From contig JBBQWR010000007.1 of assembly GCA_038210495.1 (NCBI GenBank), positions 1 to 64,000 on the forward strand: DNA of 64,000 nt. The letters run 5' to 3'. The notes beneath the pieces were generated by a model. That model ran no database searches, was not told the DNA's origin, and saw nothing but the letters and a program-made list of their open reading frames with translations. Below are positions 52,301 to 60,201 of this stretch, piece after piece (position 1 is the first letter of the stretch; the number at the start of each line of letters is the position of its first letter). The translations under genes were made by a program, and so were the position numbers. The stretch comes from JBBQWR01 sp038210495 (GTDB lineage Bacteria > Planctomycetota > Planctomycetia > Pirellulales > DATAWG01).

Positions 52301-52603
52301 GTGGGCATCAAAGTCGAGCGCGTGAAGAAGTTGCAAGAGGGGCATCCTAACCTGATCGACATGCTGATCGATGGCCGGGTGCAGATGATCATGAACACGC
52401 CGCGGGGCAAGGGCGCCCGAACGGACGAGGGCCGCATTCGGGCCGCCTCGGTCAGCCACGGCGTTCCCTGCATCACGACGATTCCGGCCGCCGAGGCGTG
52501 CGTCAAGGCCATGGAGGCGCTGCTCGAAGAATCGATGGGCGTCCAGGCGCTTCAGGACCGGGTGATCAAACAGCCGGCAAGAGAGAATCTAACGAACGTG
52601 TGA
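49322..52603 (+). CDS. carB: Carbamoyl-phosphate synthase large subunit
   Basis: The 1093-residue synthetase subunit makes carbamoyl phosphate from bicarbonate, glutamine-derived ammonia and two ATP, for arginine and pyrimidine synthesis. Both duplicated ATP-grasp halves are present. The first has [34 protein letters not shown] and [17 protein letters not shown]. The second has [33 protein letters not shown]-like [30 protein letters not shown] and [20 protein letters not shown]. The C-terminal allosteric MGS-like domain ([20 protein letters not shown] ... [9 protein letters not shown]-like [14 protein letters not shown]) completes it. GTG start with AAGGA six bases upstream. carA is not adjacent. 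Confidence 0.97.
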   Translation: [1093 protein letters not shown]

Positions 52604-52775
52604 GGAGGGGGGCTAGGGGACCGCTGCGCGACGGCTCCGCCGTAGGGGTTAGGGGCAAGGGAAGGAAACGAAGATGCTCGCAGTACGGCCCACGCTCGAT
52701 CTTTTCCTTCCCCGCGGCTCCGCATCTTGTCCTCTCTCTAGTCCCTAACCCCACCACTCCTAGCCCCTTTGCCTT
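52604..52775. repeat. CTAGGGG / CCCCTAG-type repeat sequence
   Basis: The gap between carB and mutL is filled with words such as GGGGCTAGGGGA, TAGGGGTTAGGGGC and, facing them, TAGTCCCTAACCCC and CTCCTAGCCCC, which can pair. It contains no gene. Confidence 0.55.
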
Positions 52776-54755
52776 GTGCCATCCATTCGCCAACTAACGC
52801 CGAGCGTCGTCAATAAGATCGCCGCGGGCGAGGTGATCGAGCGCCCCGCGAGCGTCGTCAAGGAGCTCATGGAGAACGCCGTCGACGCCGGCGCGATGCG
52901 GATCGACGTCGGTGTTTCGCAGGGGGGCGTCGAACTAATCCGCGTCGTCGACAACGGCTGCGGAATCGCGGCGGACGAGCTTCAGTTGGCCGTCGCGCCG
53001 CATGCGACGAGCAAGATTTCCGACGCCGACGATCTGTTTCGAATCGGCACGCTCGGGTTTCGCGGCGAGGCACTGGCGTCGATCGCCGAGATCAGTCGGA
53101 CGGTGCTGCGGAGCCGCGCGTCCGGCGCCGACGCCGGCGCGGAACTCGAAATCACCGGTGGGCAGCAACGCCCGATCTCGCCGTGCGGATGCCCGACAGG
53201 GACGCTGATCGAGGTCCATAACCTGTTTTTCAATACGCCCGTCCGCCGCAAGTTTCTCCGCGCAACGCAGACCGAGATGGGGCATGTCACCGAGGCGTTC
53301 ACTCGCTTGGCGCTGGCGTATCCCGACCGCCACTTTACGCTCCGGCATCAAGAAAAACTGATGCACGATCTGCCGCCGACGAGCGATTGGCTGACGCGAA
53401 TCGCGGCGTTTTTCGGCGGCGAGTTGGCCGATCAACTCCTGCGAGTCGAAAGCCGCGACGGCGATCTGCGATTGGCCGGTTACGTCGCCAATCCGAGCCA
53501 AAGCCGGGCGAACAATCGGATGCAATTTCTGTTTCTCAACGGCCGAGCGATCCGCGATCGCTCGCTCCAGCACGCCTTGACCGAGGCCTATCGCGGCCTG
53601 CTGCTCACGGGCCGCTACCCGATCGCGTTTCTGGAAATCGAAATGCCGGCCGATGCGGTCGACGTCAACGTGCATCCGACGAAGCTCGAAGTCCGCTTCC
53701 AGGATGGCGGCCGGATCTATAGCCAACTGCTGGGAACGCTCCGCACGCGATTTCTGACGACCGACCTGACGGCGCGGCTGCAACCGGTTGGCGCCTCCGC
53801 GGCTGCGGGCGGCTCGATGGCCGATTTCGACCGACCGGAGGGAGACTCCGCGGGCGTGAATTTGCAAGTCGCTCACGATCCGACCGGAGCCCACGACCCG
53901 GCCCATTCGGCCCGGCTTCAAACTGAGCTCGTCGCCTGGGCAAAAGGACAATTGGGAGCGGCTGGAGCGGCGGTTGGAGAGTTTGTCCCTTTTCCCGCGC
54001 CAGTCAATTCGCTCGGCGGGGCGTCGGTTCACGTGCCGCGGCCGCATCACGCTCCGCTGGAGCTCGTGCCGCTCGACCGCAGCCGGTTCGCTGGCGACAT
54101 TTTGCAACCCTCGGCCGTAAGCGGCGTGGCCCTTGAGGCAATGCCTGTCGCTGAAACGGCTCGGCCGACGGCTTGGCGTTCCCCGGCGACACAGGCGATC
54201 CAGGTCCACGATCGCTACCTGATCGCCGAGACCGACGACGGCATGGTCGTGATCGATCAACACGCGCTTCACGAACGCGTGCTCTATGAGCAAATCCGCG
54301 AGAAGGTGCTGGCCGGAGCGCTCGAGTCGCAACGGCTATTGGTGCCCGAGCCGGTCGATCTCAGCCCAGCCGAATACGCGGCCGCGATCTCCGAACAGCA
54401 GCTGATTCAGCGATTGGGAGTCGAGATCGAGCCGTTCGGCGGCGAGACGGTGCTCGTCGTCAGTTATCCGGCCATGCTCGGCAAGTTGCGGCCGGCCGAA
54501 GTGCTGCGGAGCATCGTCGAGCGGCTGGTCGACGAGGGGAAGGCGCCGGACCGCCGCGACTTGCTCGATGAACTGTTGCACATGATCTCTTGCAAGGCGG
54601 CGATTAAAGCGGGCGACCCGCTCACGTCCGACGAAATCGCGGCCCTAGTGCAGCAGCGGCACTTGGCCCAGGACAGCCATCATTGTCCCCACGGCCGACC
54701 GACGGCCTTGGTCTTTACGCGAGACCAACTCGACAAGCAGTTCAAGCGAACGTGA
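52776..54755 (+). CDS. mutL: DNA mismatch repair protein MutL
   Basis: 659 residues. The N-terminal GHKL ATPase has IAAGEVIERPASVVKELMEN (ATP/Mg Glu and Asn), VVDNGCGI and TLGFRGEALASIAEI, then NGRAIRD and VDVNVHPTKLEVRF. A Pro/Ala/Gly-rich linker spans about 330-460. The C-terminal domain has the intact nicking-endonuclease motif DQHALHERVLYE, plus SCKAAIKAGDPL and CPHGRPT. So this is an endonuclease-type MutL, as expected in bacteria without MutH. The GTG at 52776 is the start. mutS is not in the window. Confidence 0.97.
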   Translation: MPSIRQLTPSVVNKIAAGEVIERPASVVKELMENAVDAGAMRIDVGVSQGGVELIRVVDNGCGIAADELQLAVAPHATSKISDADDLFRIGTLGFRGEALASIAEISRTVLRSRASGADAGAELEITGGQQRPISPCGCPTGTLIEVHNLFFNTPVRRKFLRATQTEMGHVTEAFTRLALAYPDRHFTLRHQEKLMHDLPPTSDWLTRIAAFFGGELADQLLRVESRDGDLRLAGYVANPSQSRANNRMQFLFLNGRAIRDRSLQHALTEAYRGLLLTGRYPIAFLEIEMPADAVDVNVHPTKLEVRFQDGGRIYSQLLGTLRTRFLTTDLTARLQPVGASAAAGGSMADFDRPEGDSAGVNLQVAHDPTGAHDPAHSARLQTELVAWAKGQLGAAGAAVGEFVPFPAPVNSLGGASVHVPRPHHAPLELVPLDRSRFAGDILQPSAVSGVALEAMPVAETARPTAWRSPATQAIQVHDRYLIAETDDGMVVIDQHALHERVLYEQIREKVLAGALESQRLLVPEPVDLSPAEYAAAISEQQLIQRLGVEIEPFGGETVLVVSYPAMLGKLRPAEVLRSIVERLVDEGKAPDRRDLLDELLHMISCKAAIKAGDPLTSDEIAALVQQRHLAQDSHHCPHGRPTALVFTRDQLDKQFKRT

Positions 54756-55063
54756 GCGGCGCGTGTCAAGCGACGACAACCGATTCCCGGGGCGCGGCTG
54801 CCCAATTGATCGGCATCTTCGGCACAGACGGAATGGCCGACAGTCAAAATTTTTGTTTAGAGGTGTCGGGGATCGGCAAATTTGGCGCCGGACCCGCATC
54901 GGTTCTGTCATCCGCCGATAGCTGGCGCCGCACAAACAGGCGACCCTGCATCTTGGCGATCGTGATCGATTGCGGCGGTTCGTTGACACTTTGGCATAAC
55001 GCATTTAGAGTGAATAGGTTGTTGCCTGGGAACGTGTTCCGTCGGCGCCTGCGAAAGCAAAAC
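54756..55063. other. Intergenic region mutL-argH with promoter
   Basis: 308 bases. The frame of argH stays open through it but is not protein-like. It contains the promoter candidate at 54983-55011. Confidence 0.5.
54983..55011 (+). promoter_or_regulatory. Sigma-70-type promoter of argH
   Basis: TTGACA at 54983-54988, a 17-base spacer and TAGAGT at 55006-55011. Transcription would start near 55018, about 45 bases before the GTG at 55064. This supports the short argH start. Confidence 0.6.
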
Positions 55064-56452
55064 GTGGCTGGAAAAGCTTGGTCAGGAGTTTTTAACGAGG
55101 CGACGGACCGCCGAGTGGAGCAGTTTACCGAAAGCATTAGCTTCGACCGGCGACTGTATGCGCACGACATCCAAGGTTCGATCGCCCACGCCCGAATGCT
55201 GGCCTCGGTCAGCCTGCTGACGGCCGACGAATGCCAGCAAATTGAGCAGGGACTGTGTGAAATCCGCCAGCTAATTGAGCAAGGCGATTTTAAGTTCACG
55301 ATCGAGTTGGAAGACATTCACCTGCACATCGAGCGGGCGCTGATTGAGCGGCTGGGCGATGTCGGACGAAAGCTCCACACGGCCCGCAGTCGCAACGATC
55401 AAGTCGCGACCGATCTTCGCCTTTGGCAGCGCGAGGCGATCGACCAGCTCGACCAGCGGCTGATCGCGCTTCAACAAGCATTTGTGGGCCGCGCGGACCA
55501 AGACGAAGGCTGCATCCTGCCGGGCTACACGCACCTCCAGCGCGCCCAGCCGGTTCTAGCGGCGCACTATTGGCTTGCGTATTGCGAAAAACTGGAGCGC
55601 GATCGGCAAAGGTTGGCCGACTGCCGGCGACGAACGAATGTGTTGCCGTTGGGGTCGGCGGCGCTGGCTGGTACTTCGCTGCCGATCGACCGGGATTTTG
55701 TCGCGCGGGAGCTCGGATTCGATTCGGTCGCGGCCAACAGTCTGGATGCCACAAGCGACCGCGATTTCGTGCTCGAGTTTGCGTTCGCGCTAAGTCAGAT
55801 CGCCGTGCATCTGAGTGGCTGGGCAGAGGAGTGGATTCTGTGGTCGACCGCGGAATTCAATTTCCTGAAACTGCCGGAGGCGTTTTGCACGGGGTCGTCG
55901 ATCATGCCTCAAAAAGTCAATCCCGACGTGCTGGAACTCACGCGTGGCAAGACGGCTCGGGTGATCGGCAATTTGCAGGCCCTGCTGGTGCTCGTGAAGG
56001 GTTTGCCGCTGGCCTACAACCGAGATTTGCAGGAAGACAAGCAGCGGGTGTTCGATTCGTTCGACACGGTGGCCGCCTGTTTGGAATTGGCCGCGCCGCT
56101 TGTGGCCGAGACAAAGCTGAATCGAACGGCCATCACCGAGCGATTGGACCGCGGCTATTTGGACGCGACGACGTTGATGGAAGAGTTTATTCGCCGCGGG
56201 GTTCCGCAGCGCACGGCCCACGAGCTTGTCGGCCGGCTAGTCCGGAAAGCCATGGATCGCGGAGTTCGATTGTCGGATTTGGCGGCTAGCGAGTTTCACG
56301 AAGCTCATCCGCTGTTAGACGGCAGCTTCGAGGACTCACTGGGCGTCGAACGGGCGATCGCGCGGTTTGTCAGCTATGGCTCGACGGCCCCGTCGGAAGT
56401 GCGGCGACAGGTCGAGCAGTGGAGAAAACGGCTGGGAAAGCGTGAAGCGTGA
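55064..56452 (+). CDS. argH: Argininosuccinate lyase
   Basis: ArgH splits argininosuccinate into arginine and fumarate, the last step of arginine synthesis. Starting at the GTG at 55064, the product is 462 residues and begins VAGKAWSGVFNEATDRRVEQ, which aligns with the normal N-terminus. Conserved regions are HTARSRNDQVATDLRLW, GYTHLQRAQPV and the fumarase/aspartase signature GSSIMPQKVNPD (catalytic Ser loop). The ORF extends upstream to 54683 and overlaps mutL, but the promoter and homology argue against that. The stop codon is made by the GCGTGAA heptamer array that follows, so the last residues (KREA) are repeat-derived. Confidence 0.96.
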   Translation: MAGKAWSGVFNEATDRRVEQFTESISFDRRLYAHDIQGSIAHARMLASVSLLTADECQQIEQGLCEIRQLIEQGDFKFTIELEDIHLHIERALIERLGDVGRKLHTARSRNDQVATDLRLWQREAIDQLDQRLIALQQAFVGRADQDEGCILPGYTHLQRAQPVLAAHYWLAYCEKLERDRQRLADCRRRTNVLPLGSAALAGTSLPIDRDFVARELGFDSVAANSLDATSDRDFVLEFAFALSQIAVHLSGWAEEWILWSTAEFNFLKLPEAFCTGSSIMPQKVNPDVLELTRGKTARVIGNLQALLVLVKGLPLAYNRDLQEDKQRVFDSFDTVAACLELAAPLVAETKLNRTAITERLDRGYLDATTLMEEFIRRGVPQRTAHELVGRLVRKAMDRGVRLSDLAASEFHEAHPLLDGSFEDSLGVERAIARFVSYGSTAPSEVRRQVEQWRKRLGKREA

Positions 56453-56502
56453 AGCGTGAAGCGTGAAGCGTGAAGCGTGGGGCGTGGGGCGTGGGGCGTG
56501 AA
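56440..56502. repeat. Heptamer array, 9 x 7 bp (GCGTGAA/GCGTGGG)
   Basis: Exactly nine units: five GCGTGAA, three GCGTGGG and one GCGTGAA. The array begins inside the last codons of argH and includes its TGA stop. Confidence 0.92.
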
Positions 56503-56550
56503 AAAGGCGGGTGTTCGGCGAAGACGGCTGGCGCAAGAGGGGATGCAATT

Positions 56551-58911
56551 ATGAATCGCAACATACAGACGGGGCCTATGTTTAATTACCATTGGTTTGG
56601 TATTTGCGCGATTTCGGTCGGCGCCTTTTCGATGGCGAGCTTCGTCGTGGGACAGGAGCCGCCGGAGAAGAAGATGGCCGAAAAGAAAGCGGCGGGACCG
56701 GCTGGTCCTGTCGCGGCGCCACCGACGGCGCCCGCGGCTAAAGCTCCAGGCGCCAAAGCTGTCGCTGAGGCGCCCCCGTCGCCGGTGTTTAATCCCGAAA
56801 GCCCGGCGGTCGAAAATATCCTGGCGGCCAAGCCGAAGTCGCCCCGGGATGTGATGCAGGCCGTGATTTCGCTTGGCCAACTGGATCGACCGGATTTGGC
56901 CAAGCAAATGCTCGATCAACTGTTGGCCGCGAAGCTAGACGCCGCGGCCCTCGCCGACCTCAATCATCAGTTCGGCAGCGCGACGTTCATCCAGATGCTG
57001 ACCAGCGCGCCCTTGGCGCCGCAAGGACGCCAGTTAGCCGACGTGGTATTCGCCGCCGGCGCCGCCGAAAGCCGAAATCCCGAGCGGCTCGCTCTGCAGA
57101 TCAAGCAGCTCAGCGACCCGTCGTCCGATGTTCAGGCGAGCGCGCTGGAGGCACTGGCCGGCGGCGGATCGTATGCGGCCGCCGCGCTGTTTGCGGCTCT
57201 CGCAAGTCCCACGCCGCCGGCCAGAGCGGCGCTCGCCCGTCGGGCCTTGATCGAAATCGGGGACGACGCCGTGCGACCGCTCTTGGCGGCTCTCGAAGCC
57301 CGCGACGCTGCGACTCAGCTCAAGGCTCTCGATGGGCTGTCCGAACTCGACGTACCGACCGACGCGGTTCCGTACCTATTGGCTTGCGCCTTCTCGGGGA
57401 CCAGTTCCGAAGAAGTCCGGCAAGCCGCCACGCGCGTGTTGGCCAAAGCTTATCGAGGAACCCCGACGAAGTCCGACGCGGCGATCATCCTCTCGCGGGC
57501 GGCCCGCGAGTTCTTGGAGCACGATCATCCGCTCATCGCCGACGAAGGCGACAAAGTCTCTCTATGGCGGTGGGACGCCGTCGGCCATCGGCCGGTGATG
57601 GAGGCCTATCCGCCGCGGCAGGCCAGCACGGTGATCGCGGCCAAGCTCGCGAGCGGGTTGCAGCAAGTCGCCCCCGACGCTGCCGCTCGAGGGCAATTGT
57701 ATTTGATCAGTCTGCTTGAATCCGGAGTGGTTCGCGCGGGCCTCGACGCGCCGCTGCCCACCGGCGCCGGTAGCGAATTTGAATTGGCCGCGAAAATGGG
57801 AGTCGAGGCGGTCAACGACGCGCTCGCCCAGGCGATGGCCACCGGTCATCCGGCTGCGGCTCGGGGGGCCGCGGACGTGTTGGCCGCGATCGGCGATGCA
57901 AAATTGCTGACCCGCGACGGCGCCAGCGTCAGCCCCCTGGTCGAAGCTCTGCGCCAACCAGATCGCCGGCTGCGGATGGCGGCTACCGCGGCGATCATGA
58001 AGTTCAAGCCCTCTGCGCCATTCCCGGGCGCGTCGCTATTGACGGATTCGGTGGCCGACATGGCTCGCTCGACGGGCAAGCGCGGCGCCGCCATCGCGTT
58101 CTCCTCGATCGAGCCCCTTCAAACGCTGGCCGGCATGACCAATGCCCTCGGCTACGAGACGATGACGGCAACCAGCGGACGGCAGCTTGTGGCAGCGGCC
58201 TCGCAGGCGGCCGATACTGAGGTGATCTTAGTCAGCGGGCGAATCGATCATTCGCCCGCGTTCGACACGGTTCAGGCGCTACTCCGAGACCCGCGCACGG
58301 CGGATGCTCCGATTTGCGTCATGGCCGAACTCGATCAAATCGAGTGGCTGGGTCAGAAATACGAAGGCTTTCCGCATGTGTTCGTCGAACTGCGGCCGAT
58401 CTCGCTCGATCAGATGAAGCGGATAATTCTCAAGGCCACGGACCTTGCCGGCGATCGAATTCCGCCGGCGAACGTGCGGGCGCAGCATGTCGTTCAGGCG
58501 CTCGAATGGCTGGCTCAGTTGGCCGAGGCGCCGCCGGCGGTAGCCGATGCGCGGCGATACGAACCGATCGCCGAACGCGCGCTCTTTCGTCCGGCGACGA
58601 CCATCGCGGCGGCAAAAGTCATGACCCGACTCGGGACGCCGTCATCGCAATTGTCACTGGTGGACCTGGCCAGCGTCGCGACACAGCCGATCGAGTCGCG
58701 GCAGATCGCGGCCACGGCGTTTCGCGACAGCGTCCGCCACTTCGGTTTGCGGCTGAGTCCATCGGAAATTCTCCGCCAGTATCAACGTTACAACGAAAGC
58801 GCGCAGCTCGATGCGGCGACGCAAAAGGTTTTGTCCCATGTGTTGGATACGCTCGAACTGTCGGCGAAAAAGCAAGCGGCGAACGTAAGCCGTCCGCCGC
58901 GCGCGCCGTGA
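56551..58911 (+). CDS. Exported HEAT-repeat protein with receiver-like domain
   Basis: 786 residues from the ATG at 56551, with AGAGGGGAT upstream. A signal-like segment (WFGICAISVGAFSMASFVVG) is followed by a Lys/Pro/Ala linker. HEAT-type helical repeats cover about 60-480, for example DVQASALEALAGGGSYAAAA and PARAALARRALIEIGDDAVR. A region of about 130 residues (about 510-650: GAAIAFSSIEPLQTLAGMTN, ALGYETMTATSG, VILVSGRID, AQICVMAEL-like APICVMAEL) looks like a CheY-like receiver fold, but the phospho-acceptor Asp is not convincing. The C-terminal part is helical. Predicted envelope location. No enzyme motif seen. Confidence 0.75.
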   Translation: MNRNIQTGPMFNYHWFGICAISVGAFSMASFVVGQEPPEKKMAEKKAAGPAGPVAAPPTAPAAKAPGAKAVAEAPPSPVFNPESPAVENILAAKPKSPRDVMQAVISLGQLDRPDLAKQMLDQLLAAKLDAAALADLNHQFGSATFIQMLTSAPLAPQGRQLADVVFAAGAAESRNPERLALQIKQLSDPSSDVQASALEALAGGGSYAAAALFAALASPTPPARAALARRALIEIGDDAVRPLLAALEARDAATQLKALDGLSELDVPTDAVPYLLACAFSGTSSEEVRQAATRVLAKAYRGTPTKSDAAIILSRAAREFLEHDHPLIADEGDKVSLWRWDAVGHRPVMEAYPPRQASTVIAAKLASGLQQVAPDAAARGQLYLISLLESGVVRAGLDAPLPTGAGSEFELAAKMGVEAVNDALAQAMATGHPAAARGAADVLAAIGDAKLLTRDGASVSPLVEALRQPDRRLRMAATAAIMKFKPSAPFPGASLLTDSVADMARSTGKRGAAIAFSSIEPLQTLAGMTNALGYETMTATSGRQLVAAASQAADTEVILVSGRIDHSPAFDTVQALLRDPRTADAPICVMAELDQIEWLGQKYEGFPHVFVELRPISLDQMKRIILKATDLAGDRIPPANVRAQHVVQALEWLAQLAEAPPAVADARRYEPIAERALFRPATTIAAAKVMTRLGTPSSQLSLVDLASVATQPIESRQIAATAFRDSVRHFGLRLSPSEILRQYQRYNESAQLDAATQKVLSHVLDTLELSAKKQAANVSRPPRAP

Positions 58912-58952
58912 GGAATGCGACCCATGTACGTCGATCGTAGTGCTCGCGGTTA

Positions 58953-58980
58953 GGACAGGGGGCGAACTCCCCCGCTCGCC
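58953..58980. repeat. Family B palindrome, copy 5
   Basis: GGACAGGGGGCGAACTCCCC followed by CGCTCGCC, just after the HEAT protein gene and directly before the heptamer array. Confidence 0.7.
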
Positions 58981-58988
58981 TTTATTGC

Positions 58989-59051
58989 TCGCCACCCGCC
59001 ACCCGCCACCCGCCACTCGCCACTCGCCACTCGCCACTCGCCACTCGCCAC
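58989..59051. repeat. Heptamer array, 9 x 7 bp (TCGCCAC/CCGCCAC)
   Basis: Nine units: one TCGCCAC, three CCGCCAC and five TCGCCAC, ending 11 bases before the sigma-54 regulator start. It is the complement of the TGGCGAG/TGGCGGG units at 627 and 25009. Confidence 0.92.
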
Positions 59052-59061
59052 CTGCCCCTGA

Positions 59062-60129
59062 ATGTCCCACTCCTTTCGACCTTTGGAAGCCAACGCCAGT
59101 GGGCCGCCGATCAAGGGGATCATCGGCTCCGGGCCGGCGATGACCGATGTCTATCGGATCACGCGGCAAGTGGCTCGGTCGAATGCGTCGGTCCTCCTGC
59201 TGGGCGAGACGGGCACCGGCAAGGAGCTGATCGCCAAGGCCATTCATCAGCTGAGTGCCCGCGGCACCGGCCCGTTTGTGCGCGTTAACTGCGGCGCCCT
59301 GACCGAAAGCCTGCTCGAAAGCGAGCTGTTCGGCCATGTCCGCGGCGCGTTCACCGGCGCCATCGCCAATCGGACCGGCCGATTCGAGGCCGCCCATACC
59401 GGCACGATCTTTTTGGACGAGATCAATTCGACGACGCCGAAGCTACAGGTCAAGCTACTGCGAGTTTTGCAGGAGCGCGAGTTCGAGCGCGTCGGCGACA
59501 CGCAGACCGTGCGGGTCGATACGCGCGTCGTGGCGGCAAGTAACCGGGATTTGCTCGAAGAGGTCGAAAAGGAGACCTTTCGCGAGGACCTGTACTATCG
59601 TCTCAACGTCGTGCCGATTCATCTGCCGCCGCTGCGGATGCGGCGTGAGGACATTCCCGAATTGGTCGGACATTTTCTCAATATCAGCAACGAGGAAAAC
59701 GATCGTTACGTCGTGCATATCGAACGCAAGGCAATCGAAGCGTTGCAGGACTACCATTGGCCGGGCAATGTCCGCGAGCTGCAAAATTACGTCGAGCGGG
59801 CCGTCGTCATGGCCAATGGCGACGAACTGAACTGCGAGCTACTGCCCCCGGCGGTGATGGGCGATAGCCGCCCCCGAAGCGGCAAGTTCAAGGCCGTCGA
59901 TCTCGATACGCTCACCGGCGAGCTCGTGCATCAGGGCCTCGCGACCGCCGGTCCGCAGGAAGACGCCCTGTATACGAAGATCGTCAACAAGGTCGAGCGG
60001 GAGCTGATCGCCCAGGTGATGGCGGCGTGCGACAACGTGCAGACGAAAGCGGCGAGCCGTCTGGGAATCAATCGCAATACGCTGCACAAGAAGCTGAAGG
60101 AGCACGGCTTGGAAGAAGGCGCCGACTAG
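59062..60129 (+). CDS. Sigma-54-dependent transcriptional activator without sensor domain
   Basis: A 355-residue NtrC-family activator. The AAA+ domain begins almost at the N-terminus: Walker A GETGTGKELIAKAIH, the sigma-54-contacting GAFTGA loop, Walker B GTIFLDEIN, and the arginine finger region FREDLYYRLNVVPIHLPPLR. The C-terminal Fis-type helix-turn-helix (KAASRLGINRNTLHKKLKEHG) binds DNA. There is no receiver, GAF or PAS domain, so activity must be set by a partner, by expression, or be constitutive. The heptamer array occupies its upstream region, and its TAG stop is the first triplet of the family A inverted repeat. Confidence 0.94.
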   Translation: MSHSFRPLEANASGPPIKGIIGSGPAMTDVYRITRQVARSNASVLLLGETGTGKELIAKAIHQLSARGTGPFVRVNCGALTESLLESELFGHVRGAFTGAIANRTGRFEAAHTGTIFLDEINSTTPKLQVKLLRVLQEREFERVGDTQTVRVDTRVVAASNRDLLEEVEKETFREDLYYRLNVVPIHLPPLRMRREDIPELVGHFLNISNEENDRYVVHIERKAIEALQDYHWPGNVRELQNYVERAVVMANGDELNCELLPPAVMGDSRPRSGKFKAVDLDTLTGELVHQGLATAGPQEDALYTKIVNKVERELIAQVMAACDNVQTKAASRLGINRNTLHKKLKEHGLEEGAD

Positions 60130-60201
60130 AGTCGCGCACGAAGTAAGCGCGGGGCGCCAACTCGCGCAACGTCGCTCGCGCTTACTTCGTGCGCGGCTCT
60201 A
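60127..60201. repeat. Inverted repeat, 24-bp arms (family A, copy 2)
   Basis: Arms at 60127-60150 and 60178-60201 with one mismatch contain GCGCACGAAGTAAGC and its complement, as at 3472-3558, with a 27-base loop. The left arm holds the TAG stop of the sigma-54 regulator, and the right arm holds the TAA stop of the convergent small secreted protein. Confidence 0.88.

Noticed and set aside
58989..59051. A CRISPR-like look of the repeated array
   Set aside because: Units are 7 bp with no spacers, and no cas genes are present.
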